DNA of 64,000 nucleotides from assembly GCF_029589435.1 (NCBI RefSeq), contig NZ_JARRAG010000001.1, forward strand, positions 2,160,808 to 2,224,807, in the 5' to 3' direction. The stretch's first letter is position 1; every line of letters begins with the position of its first letter. The stretch comes from Paludisphaera mucosa (GTDB taxonomy: Bacteria > Planctomycetota > Planctomycetia > Isosphaerales > Isosphaeraceae). Below are positions 25,460 through 34,565 of the stretch, one piece after another. The notes under the pieces are model-generated. The model made no database searches. It was not told the origin of the DNA and was given only the letters and a program-made list of their open reading frames with translations. The position numbers were made by a program, and so were the translations under genes.

Positions 25460-26794
25460 TCAACGACGCTCGGGGGCCGTCGCTTGCGACCGGGCGATGA
25501 GCTGTTCCAGCGGGTCGGGAGTGCCGGCGGCGTTCTGCCGGAACAGGATCGCGGTGGGGTCCTCGGCGGATCTCCGGGGGTCGAGGCGGGGGAGCATCCG
25601 GTTGTAGAGGAGCGTGACCGACGACTTCGGGCGCGAGCCGCGATGCCGCTCGATCTCGCGGATGGCGTCTTCGAGGGGCCAGCCCTGCTTGGCGAACCGG
25701 TACATGCCCACCCAGGCGGGCGAACGGTCCATGCTCGCGTGGCAATGGACCAGGACCGGCCAGTTCGCCGGGTCGTCGGCGAGCGCCAGGGTCTGGGGGA
25801 TGCTCTTGATGCCCGTCGGATCCTCGGCCGGCTGCTGGAAGCAGGCGATCCCATGCTCGCGGGCGAAGCGCTGCTCCTCGGGCCAGTACGGGCTGCGCTG
25901 GTCGGTGAACTCGGGGAACAGGTTGATGATCGTCTTGAAGCGGTAACGCCCCTGGGCGAGCTTCAGGCCGTCGTACGTCGGCATCGCGCTGAGGTAGAGT
26001 CGGCCCGGGATCAATTCCTTGAGCCGGCCGATGGGCCGCTGGTACCAGAAGATCCCCCGGCCGCCGAAGTCCAGACCGAGTGAGACGGCGACCAGGGCCG
26101 CGGCCACCAGCACGCCCCGCCGTCCCGGCGCGACCGGAGGGGCCAGCCGCAGCATCGCCAGCGCCCACGCAAGCACCCCCCAGGCGTACACCCAGCGAGG
26201 CCAGTAGCCGAAGGGCTCGCGATCGATCCAGGGGAGCTGGCGGGCGATCATCAGGCCCAGCGCGACCGCCGTCAGGCCGAGGACTCCGTTCGTTCGCGCG
26301 TCGGCCGCTAACGTCCGGAGATTCCAGGGACGAGCCGCAAGAGCGACGATCGCCGCGAGGGTCATAGCGCAGACGGCCAGCGCCGCGCGCTGGGCGGAGG
26401 GCGCGCGGGAGTCGAAGATCGTCCTCCAGCCCAGTCCGTACCAGCCGTCCAGGAGCGGGCCGGGAGTCGCGGCGTGCCAGAAGGCCGCCATCGAGAGGGC
26501 GAGCGCCGCGTGGCGCAGGCGGCGCCGCGGCTGGCGACAGCATCCCCACGCGGCGAGCACCAGGGCCGCCGACGAGATGTAGACGGCGATGCAGTCGATG
26601 GTGTCGCCGGCCTCGGCCAGGCGATACGCGGCCGGCGGATACGCGCTGTAGGTCTGGCGCGCGACCCGCGGGAACTCGGGGTCGACGTCGTGTTCGAACA
26701 CGAGGATCGACCAGGCCGCCGGGATCAGGGCGACCCCCAGCGCGACCCAGGGCCAGATTCCTCGCCGCGCGGGCAAGCCTTGCAGATCGGTCAA
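25460..26794 (-). CDS. Polytopic membrane protein with C-terminal dual-specificity phosphatase-like domain
   Basis: A 444-residue protein. About 270 residues carry six to eight hydrophobic helices (IWPWVALGVALIPAAWSIL, ISSAALVLAAWGC, and a VLVAAALVAVSLGLD region). Next come RLYLSAMPTYDGL and IINLFPEF, then the phosphatase loop HCHASMDRSP with Cys351 and Arg357 (C-x5-R), matching the cysteine-phosphatase P-loop. The start TTG 26794 has AAGGGG upstream; no ATG or GTG suits. It could dephosphorylate a lipid, a protein or a nucleotide-sugar intermediate; the target is unknown. The kinase-like gene directly upstream on the same strand may be its counterpart. Confidence 0.8.
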   Translation of the reverse strand: MTDLQGLPARRGIWPWVALGVALIPAAWSILVFEHDVDPEFPRVARQTYSAYPPAAYRLAEAGDTIDCIAVYISSAALVLAAWGCCRQPRRRLRHAALALSMAAFWHAATPGPLLDGWYGLGWRTIFDSRAPSAQRAALAVCAMTLAAIVALAARPWNLRTLAADARTNGVLGLTAVALGLMIARQLPWIDREPFGYWPRWVYAWGVLAWALAMLRLAPPVAPGRRGVLVAAALVAVSLGLDFGGRGIFWYQRPIGRLKELIPGRLYLSAMPTYDGLKLAQGRYRFKTIINLFPEFTDQRSPYWPEEQRFAREHGIACFQQPAEDPTGIKSIPQTLALADDPANWPVLVHCHASMDRSPAWVGMYRFAKQGWPLEDAIREIERHRGSRPKSSVTLLYNRMLPRLDPRRSAEDPTAILFRQNAAGTPDPLEQLIARSQATAPERR

Positions 26795-26895
26795 CTCTCG
26801 TCGCCCCTTCCCTGGCTCTCGTCGAGGCCCCGCGCGAGAGGTGCGCAGGATCGCCCGCCGGACGAGGGCCGATGATCCCGATCCCGGCGATTTCG

Positions 26896-27762
26896 TCAAG
26901 CCGCCTGACGATCCGACGGGGGCGTCGCCCGCAGGGCGTGCTCGGCGAACTGTTCGGATTCGACACGACCCCGACCCGTCCGCACGCCGATCCGGACCAG
27001 GAGCCGCCGCCGCATCTCGCGGAGCGGCCGCGCGATCAGCCGATGCGCCCGGATCCACCAGGGCCGCCGCGTCGTCAGCCCGCCTTCGCCGAAGCCGCAT
27101 TGATCGGGGCGGCACCGCGACCAGTGCTTCTGGAGGTGGTACTCGTCGCTCCCCGACAGGATCGGGAAGATCGGTCGCAGCGGCAGCCAGCGGGGCCAGG
27201 CCACGCTGATCTGGAAGTCGAACAGGCAGGGCTCGCCCTTCGCGTCGACGAGAACGTTTTCGCGCTTGTGGAGGTCGACGTAGACGATCCGTCGGCCGTG
27301 CATGGCCCTCAGGAGCGTCTGGAGCGCCGGGAAGAAGCGGTCGTCGACGGCCTCGCGATCGCCCAGGGGATGCCCTTCCAGATAGGCCCGGGCGACCCCG
27401 TTGCGCTGGAGGACCCCGTCGCGCGAGACCGGCCCCGACAGCTCGGGGATGCCGGGCAGGTCCGCCAGGGCTCGCAGCATCCGGGCCTCGCGACGGGCCG
27501 TCATCAGGCCGATCCACCCCAGGGGGACGCCGAAGGCTGACGCCTTGCGATGGAGCTTGACGACCTTTCGATGGCCGTCGGAATCGGCGTACATCGCGGT
27601 CGCCGCCCACGAGTCGTGCTTGAAAATCTCGACGAGCCGGTGCTCGCGGCCGCCGACCTCCAGCCGCTGCGGGGGCGCGTCGTCGCCCAGGGCCCTCAGC
27701 CATCGGGGCCGCGGGCGGGGCTGGGTGGTCGGATCGAGCGGCTCTGCATTCGTCCTTGACAT
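26896..27762 (-). CDS. Kinase-like protein (Kdo/heptose-kinase or RIO-like fold)
   Basis: A 288-residue protein with a minimal protein-kinase fold. Candidate elements are a beta-3 Lys in RKVVKLHRK, MTARREARML as the alpha-C helix region, RRIVYVDLHKRENVLVD as the catalytic loop (Asp and Asn kept) and LFDFQIS in place of DFG. This pattern is closest to lipopolysaccharide-core or Kdo kinases and RIO-type kinases. I start at ATG 27762; an upstream ATG at 27888 would add 42 residues, but its GAGGG is too close to the ATG. It lies about 100 bases upstream of the membrane phosphatase, in the same direction. Confidence 0.7.
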   Translation of the reverse strand: MSRTNAEPLDPTTQPRPRPRWLRALGDDAPPQRLEVGGREHRLVEIFKHDSWAATAMYADSDGHRKVVKLHRKASAFGVPLGWIGLMTARREARMLRALADLPGIPELSGPVSRDGVLQRNGVARAYLEGHPLGDREAVDDRFFPALQTLLRAMHGRRIVYVDLHKRENVLVDAKGEPCLFDFQISVAWPRWLPLRPIFPILSGSDEYHLQKHWSRCRPDQCGFGEGGLTTRRPWWIRAHRLIARPLREMRRRLLVRIGVRTGRGRVESEQFAEHALRATPPSDRQAA

Positions 27763-27951
27763 GCCGGCTGGCTTCCCTGCTTCGTCGTCTCCGCAAGCGA
27801 GATCTCGACGCACGCACGATTCTTCTTCGACCGTCCGCGGCGATTCCGTGAACTTCCTCGCCCGGCGGACGGCTTGGAACACCTTCATCCCTCAATTCCG
27901 GGTTTTCGGCAAGATCGAGAATCCGCGAAGCCGGGCGACTGGCGCGCGAAA

Positions 27952-27981
27952 AACCGCCGGAGGGAAGGCCCTCCGGCGGTT
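27952..27981 (-). terminator. Intrinsic terminator after the small lipoprotein gene
   Basis: A perfect 13-base inverted repeat (AACCGCCGGAGGG / CCCTCCGGCGGTT) with a 4-base loop. Read on the minus strand it is followed by a run of five T residues. It lies about 40 bases past the lipoprotein stop. Confidence 0.9.
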
Positions 27982-28021
27982 CGACGTCAATCGGATTGGC
28001 CTGGCGAAGACCGGCAGGGGC

Positions 28022-28234
28022 TCAGGGCGTGGGGGCAGGCTTCTCAGCCGGGGCCACGACCGGCGGGGCGTCGCCCGTGGTCTTGACCTTCTCTTCGGTC
28101 GTGACCGTCGTCGACCCGTTCGGGCCCTTGGCGGTGGTCTCGCTGGTGACGCTGGAGGTCTCGCCGCAGCCGATCGCGAACAGCGACGCGGACAGCAGGC
28201 CGGCGAACGCCAGGTAGTTGAGTGACTTCTTCAT
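28022..28234 (-). CDS. Small secreted lipoprotein
   Basis: A 70-residue protein with a lipoprotein-type signal (MKKSLNYLAFAGLLSASLF) ending in AIGC, giving a lipobox Cys at about position 23. The mature part is short, Thr/Pro-rich (TSSVTSETTAKG, then APPVVAPAEKPAPTP) and probably unstructured. Such short Ser/Thr/Pro lipoproteins are common in planctomycetes and have no assigned function. It is transcribed alone and ends at a clear terminator. Confidence 0.8.
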   Translation of the reverse strand: MKKSLNYLAFAGLLSASLFAIGCGETSSVTSETTAKGPNGSTTVTTEEKVKTTGDAPPVVAPAEKPAPTP

Positions 28235-28625
28235 GGCTCGATTTCCACTCCACCTCGTGGGATTCAGCAACCCGCGACCTCGCTCGAGGCCATCACGGCG
28301 GCCGCCGATGTCGGATAGGGTATCGCAAGAGCCATGCCCAAAGCTCTCGAATAAGCCCGCCGGCTCGGAATTCCTTCGTTTTGGCTCCGAAACCATCCCG
28401 GTGCGACGGACCGGTCGGCCCGATCGGCCTTTCGGTGCTCGTCGATGGGCAGCGTCCTTCCCGGCGAGGATCACCCGACGCCTCGACTCCGAATTCGCTT
28501 CGAACGACGACTGGCGGGCGCGCGCCGACGTGGCATAGACTCGATAGCCGTCGGTGGGGTCCCGTCGATCGGGCGATCGCTCGCCCAGACCGCGGCGGCC
28601 AGCCGACTTCGAGGGCGTTGGGAAC
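28235..28625. other. Divergent intergenic region
   Basis: About 390 bases between the lipoprotein gene (minus) and the DHH phosphoesterase (plus). Frames through it show no family resemblance or good start signals. It presumably contains both promoters; I could not identify convincing boxes. Confidence 0.45.
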
Positions 28626-29714
28626 ATGACCGGCGACGGCGATGAACGAGACGGCGTCCACGAGTACGACCCGATACGCCGCGTCAGGTCGGACAGGTTG
28701 CTGTCGGTCTTGCAGCCTTACAAGCGGGTCGTCGCCGTCTCGCACGTGAACCCGGATCCGGACTCGCTCGCGAGCATGCTGGGGATTCGCGAGCTGATCC
28801 TGAAGTGCCAGCCGGGCAAGCCGGTGATCATGACCGTCGACGGCATGATCGCGCGGGCCGAGAACCGCGCGATGGTCGAGTTGATCCCGATCGACCTGGT
28901 CCCCGTCAAGTCGGTGGTCGTCGACCGCGAGACGGCCGTGGTCATGGTCGACACCCAGCCCCACACCGGGCGTCGCAGCAGCGAGAGCGCCACGCCGCAG
29001 GTGGTCATCGACCACCACGAGACCGGCGGCGACCTCGAAGGCGTGCTCTTCCACGACATCCGCACGCAGATGGGGGCGTCGAGCACGATCGTCACCGGCT
29101 ATCTGCTCGAACAGAAAGTCGTGGTTTCTCCTCAACTTGCGACGGCCCTTCTGTACGGCATCGATTCCGAGACCACCGGCTACCCCCGCGAGGCCTGCTC
29201 TCTCGACGACGGCGCGCTGGTCTGGCTCTTCCCCAGGGCGGACAAGGAGTTGCTCGCGCGCATCCGCAATCCCAAGCTCCCGCAGAGCCATTTCGCGACC
29301 TTCCAAAGGGCCCTGGCGAACGCCTTCCTCTACCGCGACCTGATCGTCGCCTGGTGCGGCGAGGTCTCGCAGCCCGACATCGTCGCCGAGGTCGCCGACT
29401 TTTTCATCCGCTTCGACCAGGTCAACTGGGTCCTGGCCGTCGGACTCCACGACGGGGCCCTCAAGCTCTCCCTCCGCGCCAGCGAGCTGGGCCGTCAGGC
29501 CGGCGAGATCCTCCGCGACGTCGTCGACGGCACGGGCAACGCCGGCGGCCACGACAAGCGGGCGGGCGGGCTGGTCACGCTGGCCGATCCCAGCCCCAAG
29601 GGCATCGACCAGGCGCTGACGCAACTTCGACGTCGACTCCTCGCACATCTGGAGATCGACGAGCATCAGGGCCGGCGGCTGCTCAACGACTTCTCACGCA
29701 TCCCCGCCCCCTGA
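28626..29714 (+). CDS. nrnA: DHH/DHHA1 phosphoesterase (NrnA-like oligoribonuclease / pAp phosphatase)
   Basis: A 362-residue DHH-superfamily enzyme. Motif I is SHVNPDPDSLASM (an N replaces the usual D of DHxDxD), motif II includes a VVMVDTQP segment, motif III is VIDHHET with Asp129-His130-His131, and motif IV is GIDSETTGYP. The C-terminal DHHA1 region ends in GGHDKRAGG. NrnA-type enzymes degrade short RNA oligomers and 3',5'-pAp, which would link it to the sulfate assimilation genes 9 kb away, though this is only a thematic link. The ATG 28626 is chosen over an upstream in-frame ATG at 28554 because homology begins about 20 residues in. Confidence 0.82.
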   Translation: MTGDGDERDGVHEYDPIRRVRSDRLLSVLQPYKRVVAVSHVNPDPDSLASMLGIRELILKCQPGKPVIMTVDGMIARAENRAMVELIPIDLVPVKSVVVDRETAVVMVDTQPHTGRRSSESATPQVVIDHHETGGDLEGVLFHDIRTQMGASSTIVTGYLLEQKVVVSPQLATALLYGIDSETTGYPREACSLDDGALVWLFPRADKELLARIRNPKLPQSHFATFQRALANAFLYRDLIVAWCGEVSQPDIVAEVADFFIRFDQVNWVLAVGLHDGALKLSLRASELGRQAGEILRDVVDGTGNAGGHDKRAGGLVTLADPSPKGIDQALTQLRRRLLAHLEIDEHQGRRLLNDFSRIPAP

Positions 29715-30204
29715 AATCGGCCCGGCCAATCGGAATCGCATCGGCCCGGCTCCGCGCAGACGCATCCACGCCGGCATGCGCATTCATGAGGAACCCATCA
29801 TCTTTGTGTTCGCTTGCCCACTGGGCTGCGTTATACTCATGGAGCGACCGCAATCCCCGAGTCGTTAGGCTTCGTCGCAAGGTCGTCCGACGGTCCCAGA
29901 CGTCGCGAAACCAAGCGTGCGAGGAGCCAGGCTCGGTCGCAGCCGTTGATCGAATGTTTGAATCGGCCACCTGTTGCGTCGAATTCTGAACTGTGTATAA
30001 AGGTCTTTCGAGGAGCGTGGAAACGGTGGCCGCGGGGTGCCGACGAGCGACCTCATCCACCCATGTTTTCACGCGTCTCGACGACGAAGGATCGTCGCGT
30101 CTCTTCGGTCGACGGTCCGGCGTGTTAGATACGTCCGGGGCGATAGGCTTGAGCGGGCGTTTTGCGTCGTGCATCGGTCATGAACGCGATGGAGTCGGCT
30201 TGCG
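29715..30204. other. Long leader region of the first DUF1559 gene
   Basis: About 490 bases without a supported gene. The only long minus-strand frame here lacks any family features. The region carries a plausible promoter (29974-30001) and a small hairpin (CGACGA...TCGTCG, 30082-30097), implying a 5' leader of about 200 bases. Confidence 0.5.
29974..30001 (+). promoter_or_regulatory. Candidate sigma70-type promoter for the DUF1559 gene
   Basis: TTGCGT at 29974-29979 and TATAAA at 29996-30001 with a 16-base spacer, in a locally AT-richer patch of a very GC-rich region. It would place the transcript start about 200 bases before the prepilin-like gene. Confidence 0.5.
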
Positions 30205-31242
30205 ATGAATGGGCGAATTCGAGCCGGTTTCACCCTGATCGAATTGCTGGTCGTCCTCTTCATCATCGCGGTGCTGCTCGCGCTGCTGCTGCCGGCGGTG
30301 CAGTCGGCCCGCGAGACCGCGCGGCGGCTGAAGTGCACCTCGCACCTCAAACAGATGGGGCTGGCGATCCACAACTACGAGTCCTCCTGGGGCGTCCTGC
30401 CCCCCCCCGTCCTGTTGGCGGCGGGGGCCCGCAGCGCCTCGATCTCGAAGGGCTGGAGCGCCCACGCCCGGCTCCTGCCGGTCCTGGAGCAGGGCGGCCT
30501 CTTCGACGCCGTCAATTTCGGCCTGACCTTCGAGAACGCGTCCAATGCGACGGTGGCGGGGACGTACGTCGAGGTCTTCAACTGCCCGACCGAGACCAAC
30601 TATCCGACCCAGGACGGCCTCGCCGATTTCCCGACCCTGCCCACGGCCGCGGCCAGCAACTACGCCGTCTGCTCGGGCGACTGGTACGTCTGGGGGGGGT
30701 TCGGCGCGGGCACGAATCGATCGGCGTTCACGCCCAACCGGATCCCCCGCACCGCCGAATTCAGCGACGGGCTCAGCGGCACGATCCTGATGAGCGAGGT
30801 CCGGACGCGGCAGTATCAGATCACCGAGTGCGGCGGTCAGCTCGTCACCCGATACCCCGAGCAAGTGCCCGGCACGGACATCCCCCTCGAACGGCGGATG
30901 CTGGTCCGCGACGAGAGCTATTGCACGCCCTGGACCTCCGGCCACAGCCTCTGGGCGGCGGGGGGCGTCGACCAGACCGGGTTCACCACGGCGGAGCCCC
31001 CGAACGCCCCGCTGGTCTCCGACTTCTCGCGCGGCAACGAGTCCGACATCATCGGCACCCGCGAGTGGCTGGGAGGGCCGACCTATGCGGTCGTCGTCGC
31101 CCGCAGCCATCACCCCGGGGGCGTGAACACCCTCTTCGGCGACGGCTCCGTCCACTTCATCAAGGATACGATCGACCCTTCGATCTGGCGCGCGCTGGGG
31201 ACCAAGGCGAGCGGCGAGATCGTCGACTCGGCCGGCTACTAG
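30205..31242 (+). CDS. DUF1559 prepilin-like protein
   Basis: A 345-residue protein of the planctomycete-expanded DUF1559 family. It begins with a type IV pilin/pseudopilin signal ([17 protein letters not shown], cleavage expected before Phe9) followed by the [14 protein letters not shown] helix. It ends with the family H-x9-D-G signature in VNTLFGDGSVHFIKDTID. The N-terminal helix anchors it in the inner membrane for export by a type II/IV-like machinery; its exact role is unsettled. Confidence 0.93.
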   Translation: MNGRIRAGFTLIELLVVLFIIAVLLALLLPAVQSARETARRLKCTSHLKQMGLAIHNYESSWGVLPPPVLLAAGARSASISKGWSAHARLLPVLEQGGLFDAVNFGLTFENASNATVAGTYVEVFNCPTETNYPTQDGLADFPTLPTAAASNYAVCSGDWYVWGGFGAGTNRSAFTPNRIPRTAEFSDGLSGTILMSEVRTRQYQITECGGQLVTRYPEQVPGTDIPLERRMLVRDESYCTPWTSGHSLWAAGGVDQTGFTTAEPPNAPLVSDFSRGNESDIIGTREWLGGPTYAVVVARSHHPGGVNTLFGDGSVHFIKDTIDPSIWRALGTKASGEIVDSAGY

Positions 31243-31370
31243 GATTCCGTCGATCGGACTCGGGGGGCCCGGCTTCCCCCGGGCGGCGCCGGCCTATAAT
31301 ATCCTGGGAAAGCCGCCGCTCCCGCGATCGCCGGGGCGGCGTCGGCGTTTTCGGGGGGCCCGCGAGTTCG

Positions 31371-32105
31371 ATGACGATGCAGCCTGCGAACCCTCCGCTG
31401 GAGATCTACCTCCTCGGCGCGGTCGACTTCGGCGAGGTCCAGCAGCTCCAGCGTCGGCTCGTCTACGAGCACGGGGAACGCGGCGGCGCGACGCTGTTGA
31501 TCTGCGAACACCCCCCCACGCTGAGCGTCGGCCGCACCGGCAGCCGGGCGCACATCGCGCCCGACGACGCGGCGCTCGCGGGGATGGGGATCCGGACGTA
31601 CTGGGTCAACCGCGGCGGCGGCTGCGTGCTCCACCTTCCGGGCCAGCTCTCCGGCTACTTCGTGACGCCCCTCGACGCGGGCGGCCCGCCGGCCATGCGG
31701 CACGTCGACCGGCTGCAGGACGTCCTGCTCGGCGTGCTCGAAGAATTCGAGCTGAGCAAGGAGGCCCGCCGCTCCCCCGACGGCGTCTTCCTGGGGGCGG
31801 CGCGGGCGGCGTCGATCGGGGTGGCGGTCAGCCGGGGGATCGCCTACCATGGATTCACGCTCAACGTCGGCCCGTATCTCGACCTGTTCGACGTGCTCGT
31901 CGAGCCGGGGCCGGCCGGATCGCCCCTCCGTCAGACGTCGATGGAATCCCGGCGGCAGCGTCCAACCCAGATGTCCAAGGTGCGCGAGGCGTTGGTCCGG
32001 CATACGGAACGGGTGTTCCAGCTCGACCGGCACCACCTCTACACGCATCATCCGCGGCTAAGGCGGAAGGTCCTCACCCATGCTTACGCTCCCAGTCCTG
32101 GATGA
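31371..32105 (+). CDS. lipB: LipB-family octanoyltransferase homologue with altered active site
   Basis: A 244-residue LipB homologue: CEHPPTLSVGRTG, NRGGGCVLHLPGQLSGY (the RGG..T.H.PGQ motif) and YHGFTLNV are all recognisable. By eye against E. coli LipB, the catalytic Lys of the KxxSLG segment is Arg here (GAARAASIG) and the catalytic Cys of the NPCG segment is Gly (VEPGPAG). The normal thioester route therefore looks impaired. It overlaps the intact lipA by 26 bases, so it is probably still expressed with lipA. It could be a pseudoenzyme or a variant with another nucleophile. Confidence 0.8.
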   Translation: MTMQPANPPLEIYLLGAVDFGEVQQLQRRLVYEHGERGGATLLICEHPPTLSVGRTGSRAHIAPDDAALAGMGIRTYWVNRGGGCVLHLPGQLSGYFVTPLDAGGPPAMRHVDRLQDVLLGVLEEFELSKEARRSPDGVFLGAARAASIGVAVSRGIAYHGFTLNVGPYLDLFDVLVEPGPAGSPLRQTSMESRRQRPTQMSKVREALVRHTERVFQLDRHHLYTHHPRLRRKVLTHAYAPSPG

Positions 32106-33018
32106 ACGTCCGGACGACGGGGACCCCTCCTCGTCCGGCCCGTCGGCCCAGGTCGTCGAGATCGGCCGCAAGCCGCGCCGGCTCCCCGAATGGCTCAAGC
32201 GCCCGGTCCCCTCGGGGGGCGGGATGTACTTCGCCAAGAGCCTGATCGGCGAGCTCGGCCTGGAGACGATCTGCGAGTCGGGCAAGTGCCCGAACCGGTC
32301 GGAGTGCTGGTCCCGGCGCACGGCCACGTTCATGATCCTGGGCGAGACCTGCACCCGCCCTTGCGGCTTCTGCGCCGTGCGTCGGGGCAAGCCCGAGGCC
32401 GTGGCGGCCGACGAGCCCGAACGCGTCGCCGAGGCTTGCGCGCGGCTGAAGCTCCGCCACGTCGTGATCACCTCGGTCACCCGCGACGACCTCCCGGACG
32501 GCGGCGCGGACCACTTCCGGCGCTGCATCCTGGCCGTCCGCGAGCGCACCGGGGCCACGATCGAGGTCCTCACCCCCGACTTCAACGGCCGCGAGGACCA
32601 GGTTGCGACCGTCCTCGACGCCAAGCCCGAGGTCTTCAACCACAACATGGAGACCGTCGCCCGGCTCCAGCAGCACGTCCGCCGCAAGAGCCAGTACGAG
32701 GTCAGCCTGCGCGTGCTGGAGATCGCCAAGAAGCTCAGCCCCGAGACCCGCACCAAGAGCGGATTCATGCTCGGCCTGGGCGAGACCACCGGCGAGCTGC
32801 TCGACACCCTGGCCGACCTCCGCTCGGTCGGCTGCAACCTGCTGACGCTCGGCCAGTACCTGCAGCCCTCGCCGCGGCACCTGCCCCCCGAGCGCTACCT
32901 GCCGCCGGCCGAGTTCGACGAGCTGGGCCGGCTGGCCCGGCTCATGGGCTTCGACGAGGTCGCCAGCGGGCCGTTCGTCCGCTCCAGCTACCACGCCGAC
33001 GAGATGGCCAAGGCCTGA
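32080..33018 (+). CDS. lipA: Lipoyl synthase
   Basis: A 312-residue radical SAM enzyme that inserts two sulfurs into protein-bound octanoyl groups. The auxiliary-cluster motif CESGKCPNRSEC (C-x4-C-x5-C) and the radical SAM motif CTRPCGFC are intact, followed by TSVTRDDLPDGGA, FNHNMETV and the final GPFVRSSYHADE. ATG 32080 overlaps the end of lipB and has AAGGCGGAAGG upstream. All catalytic features look normal. Confidence 0.96.
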   Translation: MLTLPVLDERPDDGDPSSSGPSAQVVEIGRKPRRLPEWLKRPVPSGGGMYFAKSLIGELGLETICESGKCPNRSECWSRRTATFMILGETCTRPCGFCAVRRGKPEAVAADEPERVAEACARLKLRHVVITSVTRDDLPDGGADHFRRCILAVRERTGATIEVLTPDFNGREDQVATVLDAKPEVFNHNMETVARLQQHVRRKSQYEVSLRVLEIAKKLSPETRTKSGFMLGLGETTGELLDTLADLRSVGCNLLTLGQYLQPSPRHLPPERYLPPAEFDELGRLARLMGFDEVASGPFVRSSYHADEMAKA

Positions 33019-33099
33019 GCGAACCCGCGTCCTCCTGCCGGGCTCCATCCCATATTTGAACCTCCCTCCCTTTCGACGAGCTTCCGAGGTGGATCGGGC

Positions 33100-34506
33100 A
33101 TGTCAGCGACACTGTTTCAGAAGGTCTGGGACCGCCACGTCCTGAGCGTTACCAACGAGGCGACGCTCCTCTACATCGACCGCCACCTGGTCCACGAAGT
33201 GACCAGCCCCCAGGCTTTCGACGGCCTCCGGCTCGCCGACCGCAAGGTGCGGCGCACCGACCTCACGTTCGCCACGATCGACCACAACGTCCCGACCGAC
33301 GACCAGCTAGACATCCGCGACGCCCTGTCGAAGCGGCAGATCGAGACCCTGCGGGCCAACTGCCGCGAGTTCGGCGTCAACCTCTACGACATCAAGAGCG
33401 GCCGCCAGGGGATCGTCCACGTCATCGGCCCCGAGCTGGGCCTGACCCTCCCCGGCTCGACGATCGTCTGCGGCGACAGCCACACCAGCACCCACGGCGC
33501 GTTCGGGGCGCTGGCGTTCGGCATCGGCACCAGCGAGGTCGAGCACGTCCTGGCGACCCAGACCCTCTGGCAGGGCAAGCGGCCCGCCGCGCTCGGCGTC
33601 GAGGTCACGGGGACGCTCGGCCGCGGCGTCGAGCCCAAGGACGTCATCCTGGCCGTCATCCGCGCCATCGGCACCGCCGGCGGGACGGGGACCGTCATCG
33701 AGTACCACGGCCCGGCCATCCGCGCCCTCTCGATGGAAGGCCGGCTGACGATCTGCAACATGTCGATCGAGGCCGGCGCCCGCGCCGGGCTGATCGCCCC
33801 CGACGACGTCACTTTCGAATACTTCGCCCGCACCGACCGCCCCTACGCCCCGAAGGGCCGGGCCCTCGAAGCCGCGATCGCCGACTGGAAGACGCTGGCG
33901 ACCGACCCCGACGCCCCGTTCGACTCGAAGGTCACGATCGACGCCTCGAAGCTCGTGCCCCAGGTCACCTGGGGCACGAACCCCTCGATGACCGTCGACG
34001 CCGACGGCCGCATCCCGACGCTCGACGAGCTGCCGACCTCGCTGCGGGCCGAGGCCGACCGGGCCTTCACGTACATGGGGCTGATCCCGGGGACGCTGCT
34101 TTCCGAGATCCCGATCGACGTCGTCTTCATCGGCTCGTGCACCAACGGCCGGATCGAGGACCTGCGGGCCGCGGCCCAGGTGATGAAGGGTCGCAAGGTC
34201 GCCGCGGGCGTCCGGACGCTCGTCGTCCCCGGCAGCGAACAGGTGCGCAGCCAGGCCCAAGCCGAGGGCCTCGACCGGGTCTTCGAAGAGGCCGGCGCCG
34301 AGTGGCGGGAGGCCGGCTGCAGCATGTGCCTGGCGATGAACCCGGACCGGCTCCAGCCCGGCCAGCGCGCCGCCAGCACCAGCAACCGCAACTTCGAGGG
34401 CCGGCAGGGGCCGGGCGGGCGGACCCACCTGGTCAGCCCGTCGATGGCCGCCGCCGCCGCCGTCACCGGCCATTTCACCGACGTCCGCCGGCTCCTGGAC
34501 CGCTGA
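33100..34506 (+). CDS. leuC: 3-isopropylmalate dehydratase large subunit
   Basis: A 468-residue aconitase-family subunit that, with LeuD, isomerises 2- to 3-isopropylmalate in leucine synthesis. The [4Fe-4S] ligands are in [11 protein letters not shown] and [10 protein letters not shown]. Other family motifs are [39 protein letters not shown] and [14 protein letters not shown]. It is followed by leuD 59 bases later. Confidence 0.97.
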   Translation: MSATLFQKVWDRHVLSVTNEATLLYIDRHLVHEVTSPQAFDGLRLADRKVRRTDLTFATIDHNVPTDDQLDIRDALSKRQIETLRANCREFGVNLYDIKSGRQGIVHVIGPELGLTLPGSTIVCGDSHTSTHGAFGALAFGIGTSEVEHVLATQTLWQGKRPAALGVEVTGTLGRGVEPKDVILAVIRAIGTAGGTGTVIEYHGPAIRALSMEGRLTICNMSIEAGARAGLIAPDDVTFEYFARTDRPYAPKGRALEAAIADWKTLATDPDAPFDSKVTIDASKLVPQVTWGTNPSMTVDADGRIPTLDELPTSLRAEADRAFTYMGLIPGTLLSEIPIDVVFIGSCTNGRIEDLRAAAQVMKGRKVAAGVRTLVVPGSEQVRSQAQAEGLDRVFEEAGAEWREAGCSMCLAMNPDRLQPGQRAASTSNRNFEGRQGPGGRTHLVSPSMAAAAAVTGHFTDVRRLLDR

Positions 34507-34565
34507 GCCCCGCCGCCCCCGCGTCCGGACTTTTCACACACGACCGTACGAGAGACGAGATCCCC

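Noticed and set aside
29683-30174. A 163-residue minus-strand frame downstream of the DHH gene
   Set aside because: Its composition is Arg/Ser/Asp-rich with no domain, it overlaps the 3' end of the DHH gene, and it lies over the probable promoter of the DUF1559 gene.
31267-31284. A GCCCGG/CCGGGC hairpin after the first DUF1559 gene as a terminator
   Set aside because: The stem is only 6 bases and no T run follows, so it is not a convincing intrinsic terminator.
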